Assembly (NCBI RefSeq): GCF_000179595.2
Contig: NZ_JH556651.1
Coordinates: 496-64,495 of the forward strand
DNA: 64,000 bases
Origin: Acetivibrio cellulolyticus CD2
GTDB lineage: Bacteria; Bacillota; Clostridia; Acetivibrionales; Acetivibrionaceae
Direction of reading: 5' to 3'
How positions within the stretch are numbered: the first letter of the stretch is position 1; the number at the start of each line of letters is the position of its first letter. Of this stretch, positions 38,275 to 48,340 are shown in pieces. Below the pieces are notes generated by a model. It saw only the letters and a list, made by a program, of their open reading frames with translations. It made no database searches and had not been told where the DNA came from. Position numbers and translations under genes: made by a program.

Positions 38275-39012
38275 ATGCTATTTATTTCAACTATTATAAA
38301 TTATGCAGGCAAAACTGCAACTCAAGTTATCGAAAAAATCAAGAATGGAGACAAGCAGCTAAAGGAAAAATTCATTGAAGACTATATTCCATTTATACTA
38401 AAAGTTGTCTCAAGCTTCTATACCTCAAAAATGGTTGATTTGAAAAGCAGTGATGAATACAGCATTGGGCTAATGGCATTTGATGAGGCTATTGAAAAAT
38501 ATGATAGTAGCAAAAGCAGAAATTTTTTTAAATTTGCAGAATTGGTAATAAAAAGAAGGGTGATAGATTATTTTAAAAAGACATCGTCTATCAGCAAAAA
38601 TGAAATACCCTTATCATGTTTTGATAGTAATATCGAAAGCGAGATTGAGGAGAAACTAAGTATTTCTGACATTGGTTGGGAAACTGATGGATATGAATTT
38701 ATTTATGAATTAAAGGATTTTTCAAAACAATTAGAAACCTTCGGACTAAATATAAATAATTTACCTGATTATGTTCCGAAACATAAAGATTCAAGGCGTA
38801 TGTGTGTAGGCATAGCAAAGAAGATTATTGAAAATAAGAATATTTATGAAAAATTAAAAACTAAAAAATATATCCATATGAAAGAACTCATTAAAGTAAT
38901 AGATGTACATCCGAAGACTGTTGAAAGAAACAGGGCGTTTATTATATGCTTATATATTATTCTTGATAATGATTATGAGAATTTTAAAAAATATTTAAAC
39001 GAAATATTTTAG
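38275..39012 (+). CDS. sigI: RNA polymerase alternative sigma factor SigI
   Basis: Sigma-I family factor of 245 residues. The SigI-N (region 2-like) part has KIKNGDKQLKEKFIEDYIPF, SSDEYSIGLMAFDEAIEKYD and FFKFAELVIKRRVIDYFKK. The SigI-C part carries MCVGIAKKII and the HTH-like MKELIKVIDVHPKTVERNRA. In C. thermocellum, SigI factors direct transcription of cellulosomal genes when the cognate RsgI senses polysaccharide outside the cell. The ATG has GAGGGAAGAG upstream. A SigI-like promoter lies before it and rsgI follows 106 bases later, the standard bicistronic arrangement. Likely regulon members in this window are the two hemicellulase operons. Confidence 0.93.
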   Translation: MLFISTIINYAGKTATQVIEKIKNGDKQLKEKFIEDYIPFILKVVSSFYTSKMVDLKSSDEYSIGLMAFDEAIEKYDSSKSRNFFKFAELVIKRRVIDYFKKTSSISKNEIPLSCFDSNIESEIEEKLSISDIGWETDGYEFIYELKDFSKQLETFGLNINNLPDYVPKHKDSRRMCVGIAKKIIENKNIYEKLKTKKYIHMKELIKVIDVHPKTVERNRAFIICLYIILDNDYENFKKYLNEIF

Positions 39013-39118
39013 TATACTTCAAACTGCATAACAAGGTCCTTAAAACTGAAGTTTTTAAATATGGATGCATACAATTCTAAATTATAATTTATATGATCTG
39101 CACTTTAGGAGGGTAGAA

Positions 39119-40549
39119 ATGAAATATCAAGGTATTGTAATAAAACTTACAAAAAACAAGGCAATAGTTACTGCAAATGATTTTCAATGTTTCTATATTA
39201 AGAGAAATCCTACAATTCACGTAGGTAAGCAAATTGAATTTACTGAAAAGGAAATCATTAGAAAAAGGTCAGTTATGACAAAACTGGCGTTAAGTGCTGC
39301 GTGTATTCTAATTGTTATAACTTGCTTATCAGCCTATTCTGGTATAATCAATAAATTATCTGAGCCAAAAGTTTTTGCATTCGTAGATGTTGACATTAAT
39401 CCGAGCTTGGAATTAGGAATTGATGATGTTGGAAAAGTTTTAAGTTTGGTTCCATTGAATGAAGATGCAAAAATTCTTACTGATAAATTAAAGATAGGTA
39501 GGATAGGTGTCTCTGAAGCTGTTGATATTATAATAGATGGAGTAAAAAAGGATTACGCATTGAGTGAAGCCAAAAAGGATTATGTATTAATCTCAAGTAC
39601 TTTAAACAACAAAAAAGATGAAAATGATAAGGAGTATCAAACTGATAAGAAAAAACTTAATATTATAATGAACTCAGTTAAAGATAATATACAAGAGAAT
39701 AAAAATGTAAATGTCTTTCTTGTGCAAACAACCATATACGAAAGAAAAGATGCTCAAAGTAAAGGAATATCCACTGGCAGATATGCACTATATACTAAAT
39801 ATAAAGATCGGAATAAAGATTTTTCAATTGAAGATGCAAAAAGTCTAAAAATCAATGAGTTATTAGAAGGTGTGTTAAACGAGGATAAATTGACACCAGC
39901 ACCAACACTAATACCGACTGCTACATCAATAGTATCAGCTATGCCAACATCAATACCAACATTAATACCGACCCCGACAAAAACACCAGCTGCTATACCG
40001 ACTCTAATACCTATACGCACTAATACACATACTCTAATACCAATACCAACTCAAATACCTTCAAAAAAGGCAACACCAATACCAACTACCACGCAAGTGT
40101 CAACACCAACGGCAACTATTAAAATAATAAATTCACCGTTTATGCGGCTTGAATCACATAATTATCGTGGATATTATATAAGGCATCAATCAACCAGAGC
40201 TCGTATTTCGTCATATGTGACACCTGTTGAAGATTCCATATTCAAGATGGTTCCAGGTCTTGCTGACCCCAATTGTATTTCCTTTGAGTCAAAGAATAAT
40301 CCAGGATATTACCTCAAGCATGAGAACTTTGAACTTATTCTCAAACAATATGATGGTACAGCAAACTTTAATGGAGATGCAACCTTTAGAAAGGTACCTG
40401 GTTTAGCAGATGAAAATCAAATATCTTTTCAATCCTATAATTTTCCCAATAGATATATAAGGCATAGAGATTATTATCTTTGGATTGAAGAAATTGTTGA
40501 CGAACTAGGAAGGGAAGATGCGACATACGAAACGATTGAAGCTCAGTAG
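39119..40549 (+). CDS. rsgI: Membrane anti-sigma-I factor RsgI with CBM42 sensor
   Basis: Bitopic protein of 476 residues; ATG 39119 follows AGGAGGG. The cytosolic anti-sigma domain is residues 1-50 (MKYQGIVIKLTKNKAIVT). A TM helix spans about 55-77. The extracytoplasmic domain contains VDINPSLELGID; Asn94-Pro95 corresponds to the autoproteolysis site described for RsgI proteins. A Pro/Thr-rich linker runs about 258-335. The C-terminal 341-476 is a CBM42/AbfB-type beta-trefoil with repeated NYRGYYIRH, NNPGYYLKH and NFPNRYIRH segments; CBM42 binds arabinofuranose side chains. It should hold SigI at the membrane until arabinose-decorated hemicellulose is bound. The arrangement matches C. thermocellum RsgI5. 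Neighbouring operons encode matching hemicellulases. Confidence 0.92.
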   Translation: MKYQGIVIKLTKNKAIVTANDFQCFYIKRNPTIHVGKQIEFTEKEIIRKRSVMTKLALSAACILIVITCLSAYSGIINKLSEPKVFAFVDVDINPSLELGIDDVGKVLSLVPLNEDAKILTDKLKIGRIGVSEAVDIIIDGVKKDYALSEAKKDYVLISSTLNNKKDENDKEYQTDKKKLNIIMNSVKDNIQENKNVNVFLVQTTIYERKDAQSKGISTGRYALYTKYKDRNKDFSIEDAKSLKINELLEGVLNEDKLTPAPTLIPTATSIVSAMPTSIPTLIPTPTKTPAAIPTLIPIRTNTHTLIPIPTQIPSKKATPIPTTTQVSTPTATIKIINSPFMRLESHNYRGYYIRHQSTRARISSYVTPVEDSIFKMVPGLADPNCISFESKNNPGYYLKHENFELILKQYDGTANFNGDATFRKVPGLADENQISFQSYNFPNRYIRHRDYYLWIEEIVDELGREDATYETIEAQ

Positions 40550-40778
40550 AACATTACTTTTGTAAATCAATTTTCGTCAGACGAAATAAAAGCTCTTATA
40601 AAAGAATTTGGATATTATATTGAAACAACCATTTAACAAGAAGCAAACAGCTGCATACCTCACAGGTAGCATTTATTTACGTGAAAATAATATTGATAAA
40701 AATGGATATTTTATTTATAGTAGTATTATATGAAATGATAGCCGTTTAAATATTATTTAATTTGTGAGGGTGAGTAGC
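40550..40778 (+). other. Intergenic region with short decayed-looking open stretches
   Basis: Two consecutive open stretches (about 40550-40636 and 40640-40732) read like protein (for example SSDEIKALIKEFGYY and QTAAYLTGSIYLRENNI) but have no start or ribosome binding site. I cannot assign them. No SigI-like promoter is seen before the CotH gene. Confidence 0.35.
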
Positions 40779-43451
40779 GTGAAAAAGCTAGTAACATTTA
40801 TAACTGCCACAGCACTATTAATGAATGTAAATGGACCGGCAAGCTTTAAAGTTTTTGCGAGCGCAGACAAAACCATATTTATAAACGAGATTATGGCAGC
40901 TAATACATCAACTTTGAGAGACGGAGATACTGATGATGCGGTGCATGGCAAAGAAGGCGGCGCTTATTCCGATTGGATAGAGCTCTATAACGCAGGTGAG
41001 CAGGCAATTGATTTGACAGGGTATACTCTCTCTGATGATGGAGCGACCTGGGTTTTCCCTGAAGGAGTTATACCTGCAAAAGGGTATTTGGTAGTTTGGG
41101 CGTCAGACAAAAATAAGGTTGCAGCAGATGGTCAGCTTCATACTAATTTCAAAATAAGTTCAAGTGGCGAGACTATTACTCTTAAGATGCCTGATAAAAC
41201 AGTTGCTGATACTGTTACAACTGTTTCTCTTGGGGATGATCAATCTTATGGACGAAAAAACGATGGTGCTTTGGAATTTATGGTGTTTTCTGAAGCAACA
41301 CCTAAAGCTTCAAATATATACACTTCAGCAACAACAGCAGTTAAAATGCCTGTTTTTTCTCATCAAGGCGGATTCTATGAGAGTGCATTTAATCTGAAGA
41401 TTTCAACAGATGAATTGAAAGTAAAAATATATTACACTCTTGATGGATCAGACCCCGTCCCCGGAGTTGCAGGTACATATGAATACATAGGTGGAATAGA
41501 TATTAAAAGCAGAGCTGGGGAACCAAATGTACTTTCTATGATTGAAAACATATCGGCAGATACTGTGTGGAATCCATGGAAGGAGCCCAACGGTACGGTT
41601 TTCAAATGCTCAATTGTAAAGGCCGTTGCCATTAGGGAAGATGGTGTAAAAAGCAAAATTGTCACAAATACATACTTTGTTGATCCAAATATGAAGACAC
41701 GGTACAGCATTCCGGTTATCTCACTTGTTACTGACTCAGACAACCTCTTTGACAGTACCACCGGAATCTATATAAATACTAATTGTGAGAAAAAAGGGTC
41801 TGAGTGGGAAAGACCCATGCATATAGAGTTTTTTGAACCAGATGGAAGTCTTGGATTTTCGCAATATATCGGAGCAAGACTCAATGGCGAATGGTCAAGG
41901 AAATTTCCTCAAAAATCCTTCCGTTTATATGCTGACGGAGGCTATGACGATACCGATAAATTCAAATATGATGTATTTTCCGGACTTACTAAAAAAGTTA
42001 ATGGCGAAAAGCTGGATAGTTTTGCACGTTTAATTCTAAGTAACGGAGCAAATGATAACTCAACACTTATGCTTCGCGATGAAGTTTTACAAAGTCTTGT
42101 ATCCCATCTCAAAATTGATACGCAAGCCTATAGGCCTTCTGTAGTATTCCTGGATGGAGAATACTGGGGAATATATAATATCAGGGAGCGCTATGATAAG
42201 AAATATCTTAAAGCTCATTACAACCTTAATAAGGATAAGGTTGCTATTCTTGATATTTGGGAAGAACCTGTGATTCAGGAAGGTACTGCTGCTGATGTGT
42301 TGGCATATACAAAGGATATAATTGACTACTTAAAATCAAATCCAATAACCAAGCAGAGTACATATGAATACATTAAAACAAAAATGGACATAGAAAGCTT
42401 CATAAACACGAGTATAGCACAAATCTACTATGACAATACCGATTGGCTTTACGGTAATGTAACTATATGGAAGTATAAAACTGATGACGGCCAATATCAT
42501 CCTGAGGCACCATATGGACAGGATGGAAGATGGAGATGGCTTCTTAGGGACACTGCCATGAGTTTTGGTATATATGATACAACTCCTGATTTTGATACCT
42601 TATCGTTTTTTCTTGGTGATACCACAATTCCAGATTTGGAATATGCCAACGAAGAGTGGGAGATATTTCTGTTAAAGACATTAATGAAAAATACTGAATT
42701 CAGAAATGAGTTTATAAACCGTTTTGCAGATCAAATAAATACTTCCTTTGAGCCACAAAGGGTAAATCAAAAAATAGATGAAGCAAAGTCTGCTATTGAG
42801 GCTGCAATGCCTGAACACTGCGACCGCTGGCAAAATATCCAAATGACTTCCACTAGTCCATATAAGAAATCCTGGAGTGAAAATGTCCAGGTTATGAAAA
42901 ACTTTGCCGACGGACGTCCGGGTTATGTGAGACAGCACATAGTAAGTAATTTTACTAAATATGGAGTGAAAGGTACTGCATCTATTAAGCTTAATTCAGA
43001 TGCAAGTCAAGGATATATCAAGATAAACTCCATTGATATAAACAATACTACCCCTGGAGTTATAAATCCGAGTGAATGGACTGGTATTTACTTTAAGGGA
43101 GTTCCATTGACAATAAAAGCAGTACCTATGAAAGGCTTTGAGTTTGATCATTGGGAAGGTGTAACTGCAGCTACAGGGACATCTGACACCATATCCCTTA
43201 CTCCTACCGGGGATATGAATATTAAAGCTGTTTATAAGGAAGCATTAAATGAAGTGCTCGTTGGAGATATTAATGATGATAAAAGCATAAATTCAATAGA
43301 CTTTGCAGTGCTGAGAGGTTATTTGTTGGGAATAATTAAAGAATTGCCAGTTTCAGATGAAAATGCTGATTTGAATGGCGATGGCAGTGTTAACTCTATT
43401 GATTTTGCTCTACTTAGGGGATATTTATTAGGATTTATCAAGGAGTTTTAA
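40779..43451 (+). CDS. Cellulosomal CotH-family protein (lamin-tail, CotH kinase-like, dockerin)
   Basis: Secreted protein of 890 residues. GTG 40779 is chosen because GAGGGTGA lies 6-8 bases upstream. Signal peptide to about 27. A lamin-tail domain (about 32-165; IFINEIMAANTS, WIELYNAGEQAIDLTGYTL) is followed by a chitobiase-C-like segment (YYTLDGSDPVPG) and the CotH domain (about 300-690): RLNGEWSRKFPQKSFRLY, NGANDNSTLMLRDEVLQS, DGEYWGIYNIRERYDKKYL and WRWLLRDTAMSFG. CotH proteins are atypical kinases that phosphorylate spore-coat proteins in Bacillus. An InlB-like segment (FEFDHWEGVTAATG) and type I dockerin (827-890) follow. Dockerin-linked CotH proteins exist in C. thermocellum; their substrate on the cellulosome is unknown. 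VanZ is translationally coupled downstream. Confidence 0.87.
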   Translation: MKKLVTFITATALLMNVNGPASFKVFASADKTIFINEIMAANTSTLRDGDTDDAVHGKEGGAYSDWIELYNAGEQAIDLTGYTLSDDGATWVFPEGVIPAKGYLVVWASDKNKVAADGQLHTNFKISSSGETITLKMPDKTVADTVTTVSLGDDQSYGRKNDGALEFMVFSEATPKASNIYTSATTAVKMPVFSHQGGFYESAFNLKISTDELKVKIYYTLDGSDPVPGVAGTYEYIGGIDIKSRAGEPNVLSMIENISADTVWNPWKEPNGTVFKCSIVKAVAIREDGVKSKIVTNTYFVDPNMKTRYSIPVISLVTDSDNLFDSTTGIYINTNCEKKGSEWERPMHIEFFEPDGSLGFSQYIGARLNGEWSRKFPQKSFRLYADGGYDDTDKFKYDVFSGLTKKVNGEKLDSFARLILSNGANDNSTLMLRDEVLQSLVSHLKIDTQAYRPSVVFLDGEYWGIYNIRERYDKKYLKAHYNLNKDKVAILDIWEEPVIQEGTAADVLAYTKDIIDYLKSNPITKQSTYEYIKTKMDIESFINTSIAQIYYDNTDWLYGNVTIWKYKTDDGQYHPEAPYGQDGRWRWLLRDTAMSFGIYDTTPDFDTLSFFLGDTTIPDLEYANEEWEIFLLKTLMKNTEFRNEFINRFADQINTSFEPQRVNQKIDEAKSAIEAAMPEHCDRWQNIQMTSTSPYKKSWSENVQVMKNFADGRPGYVRQHIVSNFTKYGVKGTASIKLNSDASQGYIKINSIDINNTTPGVINPSEWTGIYFKGVPLTIKAVPMKGFEFDHWEGVTAATGTSDTISLTPTGDMNIKAVYKEALNEVLVGDINDDKSINSIDFAVLRGYLLGIIKELPVSDENADLNGDGSVNSIDFALLRGYLLGFIKEF

Positions 43452-43452
43452 A

Positions 43453-43899
43453 ATGAAAGAATTTGAGATAGTAACAAAAAAGTGGGTACGCTTGGTAAGT
43501 GTTGCAGCGCTTACTGGTTACCTTGCATATCTTTTTTACCTGACTTTCTTTAGTTCATACTTTGGAAGGGATTTTACAAGACGTGAGATAAAGTTTCTGC
43601 CATTTGTGACGATAATTCATTTTTTCACATCATCAGATGTAAATAGCTTTATTGTAAACATTTTTGGTAATATTGCTGCTTTTGTTCCAATGGGTTTTTT
43701 GCTGCCCATAGTCGTGAGTAGGGTAAATAATTTGAAAAGAGTGGCTCTGGCCGCATTTTTTGCAAGCCTGTTTATTGAGATTACTCAGTATATTGGATGG
43801 GTAGGAACCTCTGATGTGGATGATTTAATCTTAAATGTATTGGGTGGAGTGTTGGGATATGGTATATATCGAATGATACGAAGAATAGTTATTAGATGA
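43453..43899 (+). CDS. VanZ-family membrane protein
   Basis: A 148-residue membrane protein with four predicted helices. The VanZ signature is visible in REIKFLPFVTII, NIFGNIAAFVPMGFLLPI, FIEITQYIGWVGTSDVDD and LILNVLGGVLGYG. Its AAGGAG ribosome binding site lies inside the last codons of the CotH gene and its ATG is one base past that stop, so translation is coupled. VanZ proteins can give low-level teicoplanin resistance, but most have an unknown envelope role. It is the end of the CotH operon. Confidence 0.85.
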   Translation: MKEFEIVTKKWVRLVSVAALTGYLAYLFYLTFFSSYFGRDFTRREIKFLPFVTIIHFFTSSDVNSFIVNIFGNIAAFVPMGFLLPIVVSRVNNLKRVALAAFFASLFIEITQYIGWVGTSDVDDLILNVLGGVLGYGIYRMIRRIVIR

Positions 43900-43924
43900 A
43901 ATATGTATCGGTCGCAATATAAAA

Positions 43925-43976
43925 GGGGGCGTTGCACTATGACGATTAATCGTTAGGTGCAATAGCCCCTAGTTTA
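43925..43976 (+). terminator. Terminator after vanZ
   Basis: Stem AGGGGC-TTGCAC/GTGCAA-GCCCCT with small bulges is followed by a T-rich stretch, about 25 bases after the VanZ stop. Confidence 0.7.
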
Positions 43977-44140
43977 TTTAATCTTAAAAAATAAGGCTGT
44001 TGTTGTATTCTCTGCCTTTATTTCAATACGTTTCCGCTTATTACCATATTATTGCCGGAGTAAATAATAAATATTAGAATATTGACGAGCTTAATTTTGG
44101 GTATAAATAATATATAATTTAGATATAGGAAGTGATGAGG

Positions 44141-46627
44141 ATGGATAGAAAGGAATCGTTTAAAATATCAGGAATGTCCTGTTCTGCCTGTGCGGCAAGA
44201 ATTGAGAAGGGCTTAAATAAATTGGAAGGTATAAAGAATGCTAATGTGAATTATGCTGTAGAGAAGGCTACGGTGGAGTTTGAAGATGGTTTTGTCAACT
44301 TGGGTCAGATTCGTGAAGCTGTTAAAAAGCTAGGTTATGAAGCTGTTGAAGAAGAGGATGGCAAACAAACCAAAATAGAGCTTAAAATAACAGGAATGTC
44401 TTGTGCAGCATGTAGTGCAAAAATTGAAAAAAAGCTTAATAAAGTTGAAGGAGTAGTTAAGGCGGCTGTAAATCTTGCAACGGAAAGAGCCAATATTGAG
44501 TATGATTTTTCAAAAGTTAAGAGTGTAGATTTGATTAATACAGTAGAATCACTTGGTTATAAAGCTGATAAGATTGAAAATGTTACACAGGACAAGGAAA
44601 AGGAGCAAAGGGAAAAGGAAATCAAACGGCTTAGAAGGGAACTTATAACCTCAGCAATTTTGAGTTCTCCTCTAATAATGGCTATGCTGCTTACACTTGT
44701 ACGTTTGGATGTTGCTTTCTTGCATAATGAGTATTTTCAGCTTATTGTAGCAACTCCTGTTCAATTTATTATCGGATTCAGGTTTTATAAAAATGCATAC
44801 CATGCCTTAAAGGCAAAGAGTGCAAATATGGACGTATTGATAGCTATGGGTACGTCAGCTGCATACTTTTTCAGCGTATATAATGCTTTCTTCGCACCTC
44901 AAAAGGCAACGGGCATGATAATGAAAGAGCTGTATTTTGAAGCGAGTGCAGTAATTATAACTCTGATTCTGCTTGGAAAGTATCTGGAAGCTGTGGCAAA
45001 GGGTAAAACTTCAGAAGCAATTAAGAAGCTTATGGGTCTCCAGGCAAAAACTGCAAGAGTTATAAGAAATGGTATTGAGGAGGACATTCCGGTTGAAGAT
45101 GTGGAAGTTAGTGACATTATTGTAGTTCGACCCGGGGAAAAGGTTCCTGTTGACGGAAAAATAATTGACGGAAATTCTTCAATTGATGAATCCATGCTTA
45201 CTGGCGAAAGCCTGCCAGTTGAGAAAAAGGCTGGAGATTTGGTAATTGGTGCCACTATAAATAAATTTGGAACTTTTAAGTTTGAAGCCACCAAAGTAGG
45301 AAAGGACACGGCGCTTTCACAGATTATTAAAATGGTTGAAGACGCACAGGGATCAAAGGCGCCTATCCAAAAAATTGCTGACCAGGTATCAGGTATATTT
45401 GTTCCAGCTGTAATTGGAATAGCCTTTGTAACTTTTATAATATGGTACTTTGCAGTCGGCAGCTTTACTTCTGCAATCGTTAGTGCCGTATCGGTACTGG
45501 TTATTGCATGCCCATGTGCACTTGGACTTGCAACGCCTACGGCGATTATGGTGGGGACTGGTAAGGGGGCAGAAAACGGAATATTAATTAAGGGTGGAGA
45601 GCACCTTGAAATGGCTTATAAACTTAATGCAGTTGTGCTGGACAAAACCGGGACAATAACAAAAGGTCAGCCTGAGGTTACCGATATTGTACCTTTAGGA
45701 AATATGGATAAATCAGAAATTTTAAAGATATCTGCTGTTTCTGAAAAATTATCTGAACATCCTTTAGGGGTTGCCATTTACGAAAAGGGCAAAAACGAAT
45801 TGGGAAACTTGCCAGACCCCGATAAATTTGAAGCAATTCCGGGCAGGGGTATACTTTCGGTAATTGGAGACAAGTCCTTATATATAGGCACAAGGAAGCT
45901 TATGACTGAAAAGGGGATTGACATTTCCAAAACCGAAGAAACTATTGTAAAACTTGAAGATGAAGGTAAAACTGCGATGCTTGTAGCCGTCAATAATCAG
46001 ATTGAAGCAGTTGTAGCTGTTGCAGATACTGTAAAGGAGCATTCAAAAGAGGCAATAGAAGAATTGCAGAATATGGGTATTGAAGTTTATATGATAACAG
46101 GGGATAATAAGAGGACAGCAGAGCAAATAGCGAAACAAGTTGGAATAACCAAAGTGTTGGCAGAGGTGCTTCCTGAGAATAAAGCGGAGGAAGTTGAGAA
46201 GCTTAAAAAACAGGGTAAGATTGTTGGTATGGCAGGTGATGGGATTAATGATGCACCTGCGCTTGCAACAGCAGATATTGGTATGGCTATAGGCACAGGA
46301 ACGGATGTTGCTATAGAAGCTGCCGATATAACTCTCATGAGGGGAGATTTAAGGTCCATACCAACAGCTATAAAGCTTTCACGAAGAACAATGAGGAAGA
46401 TCAAACAGAATCTTTTCTGGGCATTTATATATAATATTATTGGTATTCCATTTGCTGCTTTTGGAATGTTAAACCCTATCATAGCAGGTGGGGCGATGGC
46501 ATTTAGTTCTGTATCGGTTGTAACAAATTCGCTTAGTTTAAGAGGTTATAATCCCGGAAAGCCGACTGTTCAGTTAAACAGCACAGAAGAATGGGCAAAA
46601 CAAGAGTGGGAATTAAATAAAAAATAA
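44141..46627 (+). CDS. copA: Copper-exporting P1B-type ATPase CopA
   Basis: Copper ATPase of about 828 residues. Two N-terminal heavy-metal-binding domains carry [14 protein letters not shown] and [14 protein letters not shown]. The transmembrane CPC copper site is in [17 protein letters not shown]. The phosphorylation motif is DKTGTITKG, followed by the HP motif in [12 protein letters not shown] and [18 protein letters not shown]. It pumps Cu(I) out of the cytosol. ATG 44141 has AGGA 10 bases upstream; GTG 44132 and ATG 44135 are alternatives. copZ follows after 28 bases. No CsoR- or CopY-like regulator gene is adjacent. Confidence 0.95.
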   Translation: MDRKESFKISGMSCSACAARIEKGLNKLEGIKNANVNYAVEKATVEFEDGFVNLGQIREAVKKLGYEAVEEEDGKQTKIELKITGMSCAACSAKIEKKLNKVEGVVKAAVNLATERANIEYDFSKVKSVDLINTVESLGYKADKIENVTQDKEKEQREKEIKRLRRELITSAILSSPLIMAMLLTLVRLDVAFLHNEYFQLIVATPVQFIIGFRFYKNAYHALKAKSANMDVLIAMGTSAAYFFSVYNAFFAPQKATGMIMKELYFEASAVIITLILLGKYLEAVAKGKTSEAIKKLMGLQAKTARVIRNGIEEDIPVEDVEVSDIIVVRPGEKVPVDGKIIDGNSSIDESMLTGESLPVEKKAGDLVIGATINKFGTFKFEATKVGKDTALSQIIKMVEDAQGSKAPIQKIADQVSGIFVPAVIGIAFVTFIIWYFAVGSFTSAIVSAVSVLVIACPCALGLATPTAIMVGTGKGAENGILIKGGEHLEMAYKLNAVVLDKTGTITKGQPEVTDIVPLGNMDKSEILKISAVSEKLSEHPLGVAIYEKGKNELGNLPDPDKFEAIPGRGILSVIGDKSLYIGTRKLMTEKGIDISKTEETIVKLEDEGKTAMLVAVNNQIEAVVAVADTVKEHSKEAIEELQNMGIEVYMITGDNKRTAEQIAKQVGITKVLAEVLPENKAEEVEKLKKQGKIVGMAGDGINDAPALATADIGMAIGTGTDVAIEAADITLMRGDLRSIPTAIKLSRRTMRKIKQNLFWAFIYNIIGIPFAAFGMLNPIIAGGAMAFSSVSVVTNSLSLRGYNPGKPTVQLNSTEEWAKQEWELNKK

Positions 46628-46655
46628 GGTTAGTTAATATCAAGGAGGCATTTTT

Positions 46656-46868
46656 ATGGCAAAAGAAGTAAAAACATTAAATGTGGAAGGTATGTCTTGC
46701 AGTCACTGCGAGAATAGTGTTAAAAAAGCGGTAGGAGCTTTGGGAGGTGTTGAAAGCGTAGCTGTTGACCTGAAAGGTAAAAAGGTTACTATTGAGTTCG
46801 ACGCTGAAAAAGTAAGTGTTGGCGATATAAAGGATGCAATAGAAGATCAAGGATATGATGTCAAATAG
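46656..46868 (+). CDS. copZ: Copper chaperone CopZ
   Basis: A 70-residue single heavy-metal-associated domain with the metal site GMSCSHCENSVKKAV and the ferredoxin-like fold pattern (VESVAVDLKGKKVTIEF, IKDAIEDQGYDV). It carries Cu(I) to CopA, its upstream neighbour. It has a strong AAGGAGG site and is followed by a clear terminator. Confidence 0.93.
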   Translation: MAKEVKTLNVEGMSCSHCENSVKKAVGALGGVESVAVDLKGKKVTIEFDAEKVSVGDIKDAIEDQGYDVK

Positions 46869-46912
46869 TAAGTTATTATAATTGTAGTTTCAACATGTAA
46901 ATAAAAACCAAA

Positions 46913-46944
46913 ATCTTTGGCGGGCTTTTTGACCCGCCTTTTTT
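46913..46944 (+). terminator. Terminator after copZ
   Basis: Stem GGCGGG/CCCGCC with a TTTTT-rich loop, followed by TTTTTT. Confidence 0.9.
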
Positions 46945-47111
46945 GGAGATTTGTGCCAGCAAGTAAAACTGACTTGCATAAACAAAAATCTCCTCTGCAC
47001 CAAGCACTTGTTGTATTATCTTAATGAAGTTTATACATAATACTATAGATTTACCAACAAAAACTTTTCCCATATTTACACAACAGCACAATTATCTGAA
47101 AAATTATATTG

Positions 47112-47140
47112 TTGATAATTAACGACAATTATTTTATAAT
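47112..47140 (+). promoter_or_regulatory. SigA-type promoter of the lipoprotein gene
   Basis: TTGATA (47112-47117), 17 bases, TATAAT (47135-47140), giving a leader of about 115 bases before the ATG at 47264. The rest of the 395-base gap 46869-47263 holds the copZ terminator and no other gene. Confidence 0.75.
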
Positions 47141-47263
47141 TATAATGATAGTGTTTTTTTAATACTTAGTCTTTATTTTTCTTAAATTATATTATTATAA
47201 TCTGCATTTGACCAGTTTTTTTTGCTTCTTCAAAATCAAAACCTGCAAAAGGGGGAAAACTTA

Positions 47264-47911
47264 ATGAAGAACTTCAAGGTAATATTGGCTTTATTGTCTG
47301 TCGTATCATTAATGCTCTCATTCACTGCATGTGCATCAAAAAGTACTGAAGAAGAACCTGCTTCTGAAACAAAGGGTGTCTCTTCTGCCGATAAAGTGTC
47401 TTATGGTTTTGAAGGCTCATTGGAGAATTGGTGTATATCAACATGGGAAAGCGAAACTGAAAGTGAACTCGGTTGTACAAACGTTGCTATCAGTACTGAC
47501 CAAAAAGCTTCCGGCTCATCATCTGCTGCAGTTACCTGTGATTTCAAAGAAAATAATGAAAGTGCCAAAACTACTAAAGGTGCATTCAAAATTAACTATG
47601 ATAATCCTATTAATTTGAAGGGTAAACTTCTTACAGCAAAGGTATTTATTCCTGAGGAATTGGTTAGTGAAAAATTCAAATCCGCTCCGATAGGTGTCAA
47701 ACTTTATATTAAAACAACAAAAAACTATTCATGGAGTGATGGTGGCTCTATTGACATAGCCAATACTCTGAAACCGGGTTGGAATGAAATTTCTTTCGCT
47801 CCGATTGATGTAAATGAAAGCGATACGCGTGAAATAGGTATCCAGATAACAAAAGCTGGTGGCTCTCCGGGCTGGAATGGCACCATATATATAGACGACG
47901 TTTCTTATTGA
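47264..47911 (+). CDS. Lipoprotein with a carbohydrate-binding-type beta-sandwich
   Basis: A 215-residue product; ATG 47264 follows GGGGGA. The lipobox FTAC (Cys near residue 24) after a hydrophobic signal indicates a membrane-anchored lipoprotein. After an acidic spacer, the domain YGFEGSLENWCISTW ... GWNEISFAPIDVNESDTREIGIQ, cut short here, ending GTIYIDDVSY, has the form of jelly-roll CBMs attached to mannanases and related enzymes (CBM11/CBM27-like). No catalytic domain is present. It probably binds polysaccharide at the cell surface; ligand unknown. It stands alone with its own promoter. Confidence 0.7.
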   Translation: MKNFKVILALLSVVSLMLSFTACASKSTEEEPASETKGVSSADKVSYGFEGSLENWCISTWESETESELGCTNVAISTDQKASGSSSAAVTCDFKENNESAKTTKGAFKINYDNPINLKGKLLTAKVFIPEELVSEKFKSAPIGVKLYIKTTKNYSWSDGGSIDIANTLKPGWNEISFAPIDVNESDTREIGIQITKAGGSPGWNGTIYIDDVSY

Positions 47912-48340
47912 GAACTAATTCCTAAGCAGTTCTTCTTATATTGATCTAATTTTATACTGTCCTGCTTAATAGCAGAAGTTACCTATCTTAAAAGGTTTTA
48001 CAACCTTGCTCTCAATTTATCTGATCATCTCCAAATCCTTGAAATGAACATTACGAATGTAACATGAACCTAACATATGCCATTTCATACAAAATTCCTA
48101 TACCTATAGGAGCTCTCTTTTCATAATTAAAGCAACTATGGGCACTGTCAAAGAATTGATGGAACATCATCCCTTGATAAAATAAAGAGGATTCCAAATT
48201 TAGCGTGGTTTTGTTATAATTGTATAAAGCTTCCGGTTTGGAGCCTGAGAAAATATAGAGATTACCTATCGCTATCGAAAGTCTGGCTAGGGTAAGGTTT
48301 TGGATTTATTTATATTATAGAAAAATGGGGGAGAAGTTAA
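47912..48340 (+). other. Intergenic region with an extended -10 promoter and a possibly structured leader
   Basis: TGTTATAAT (extended -10; TATAAT 48215-48220) starts a leader of about 115 bases. Within it, short complementary segments (GCTTCC/GGAGC; TTACC/GGTAA) could form a compact fold before the GGGGGAG site of the next gene. It does not match any riboswitch class I know. The first 300 bases hold no recognisable feature. Confidence 0.35.

Noticed and set aside
44899-46482. Minus-strand ORFs of up to 136 codons inside copA
   Set aside because: copA is an unmistakable full-length gene on the plus strand; the opposite frames have no family resemblance.
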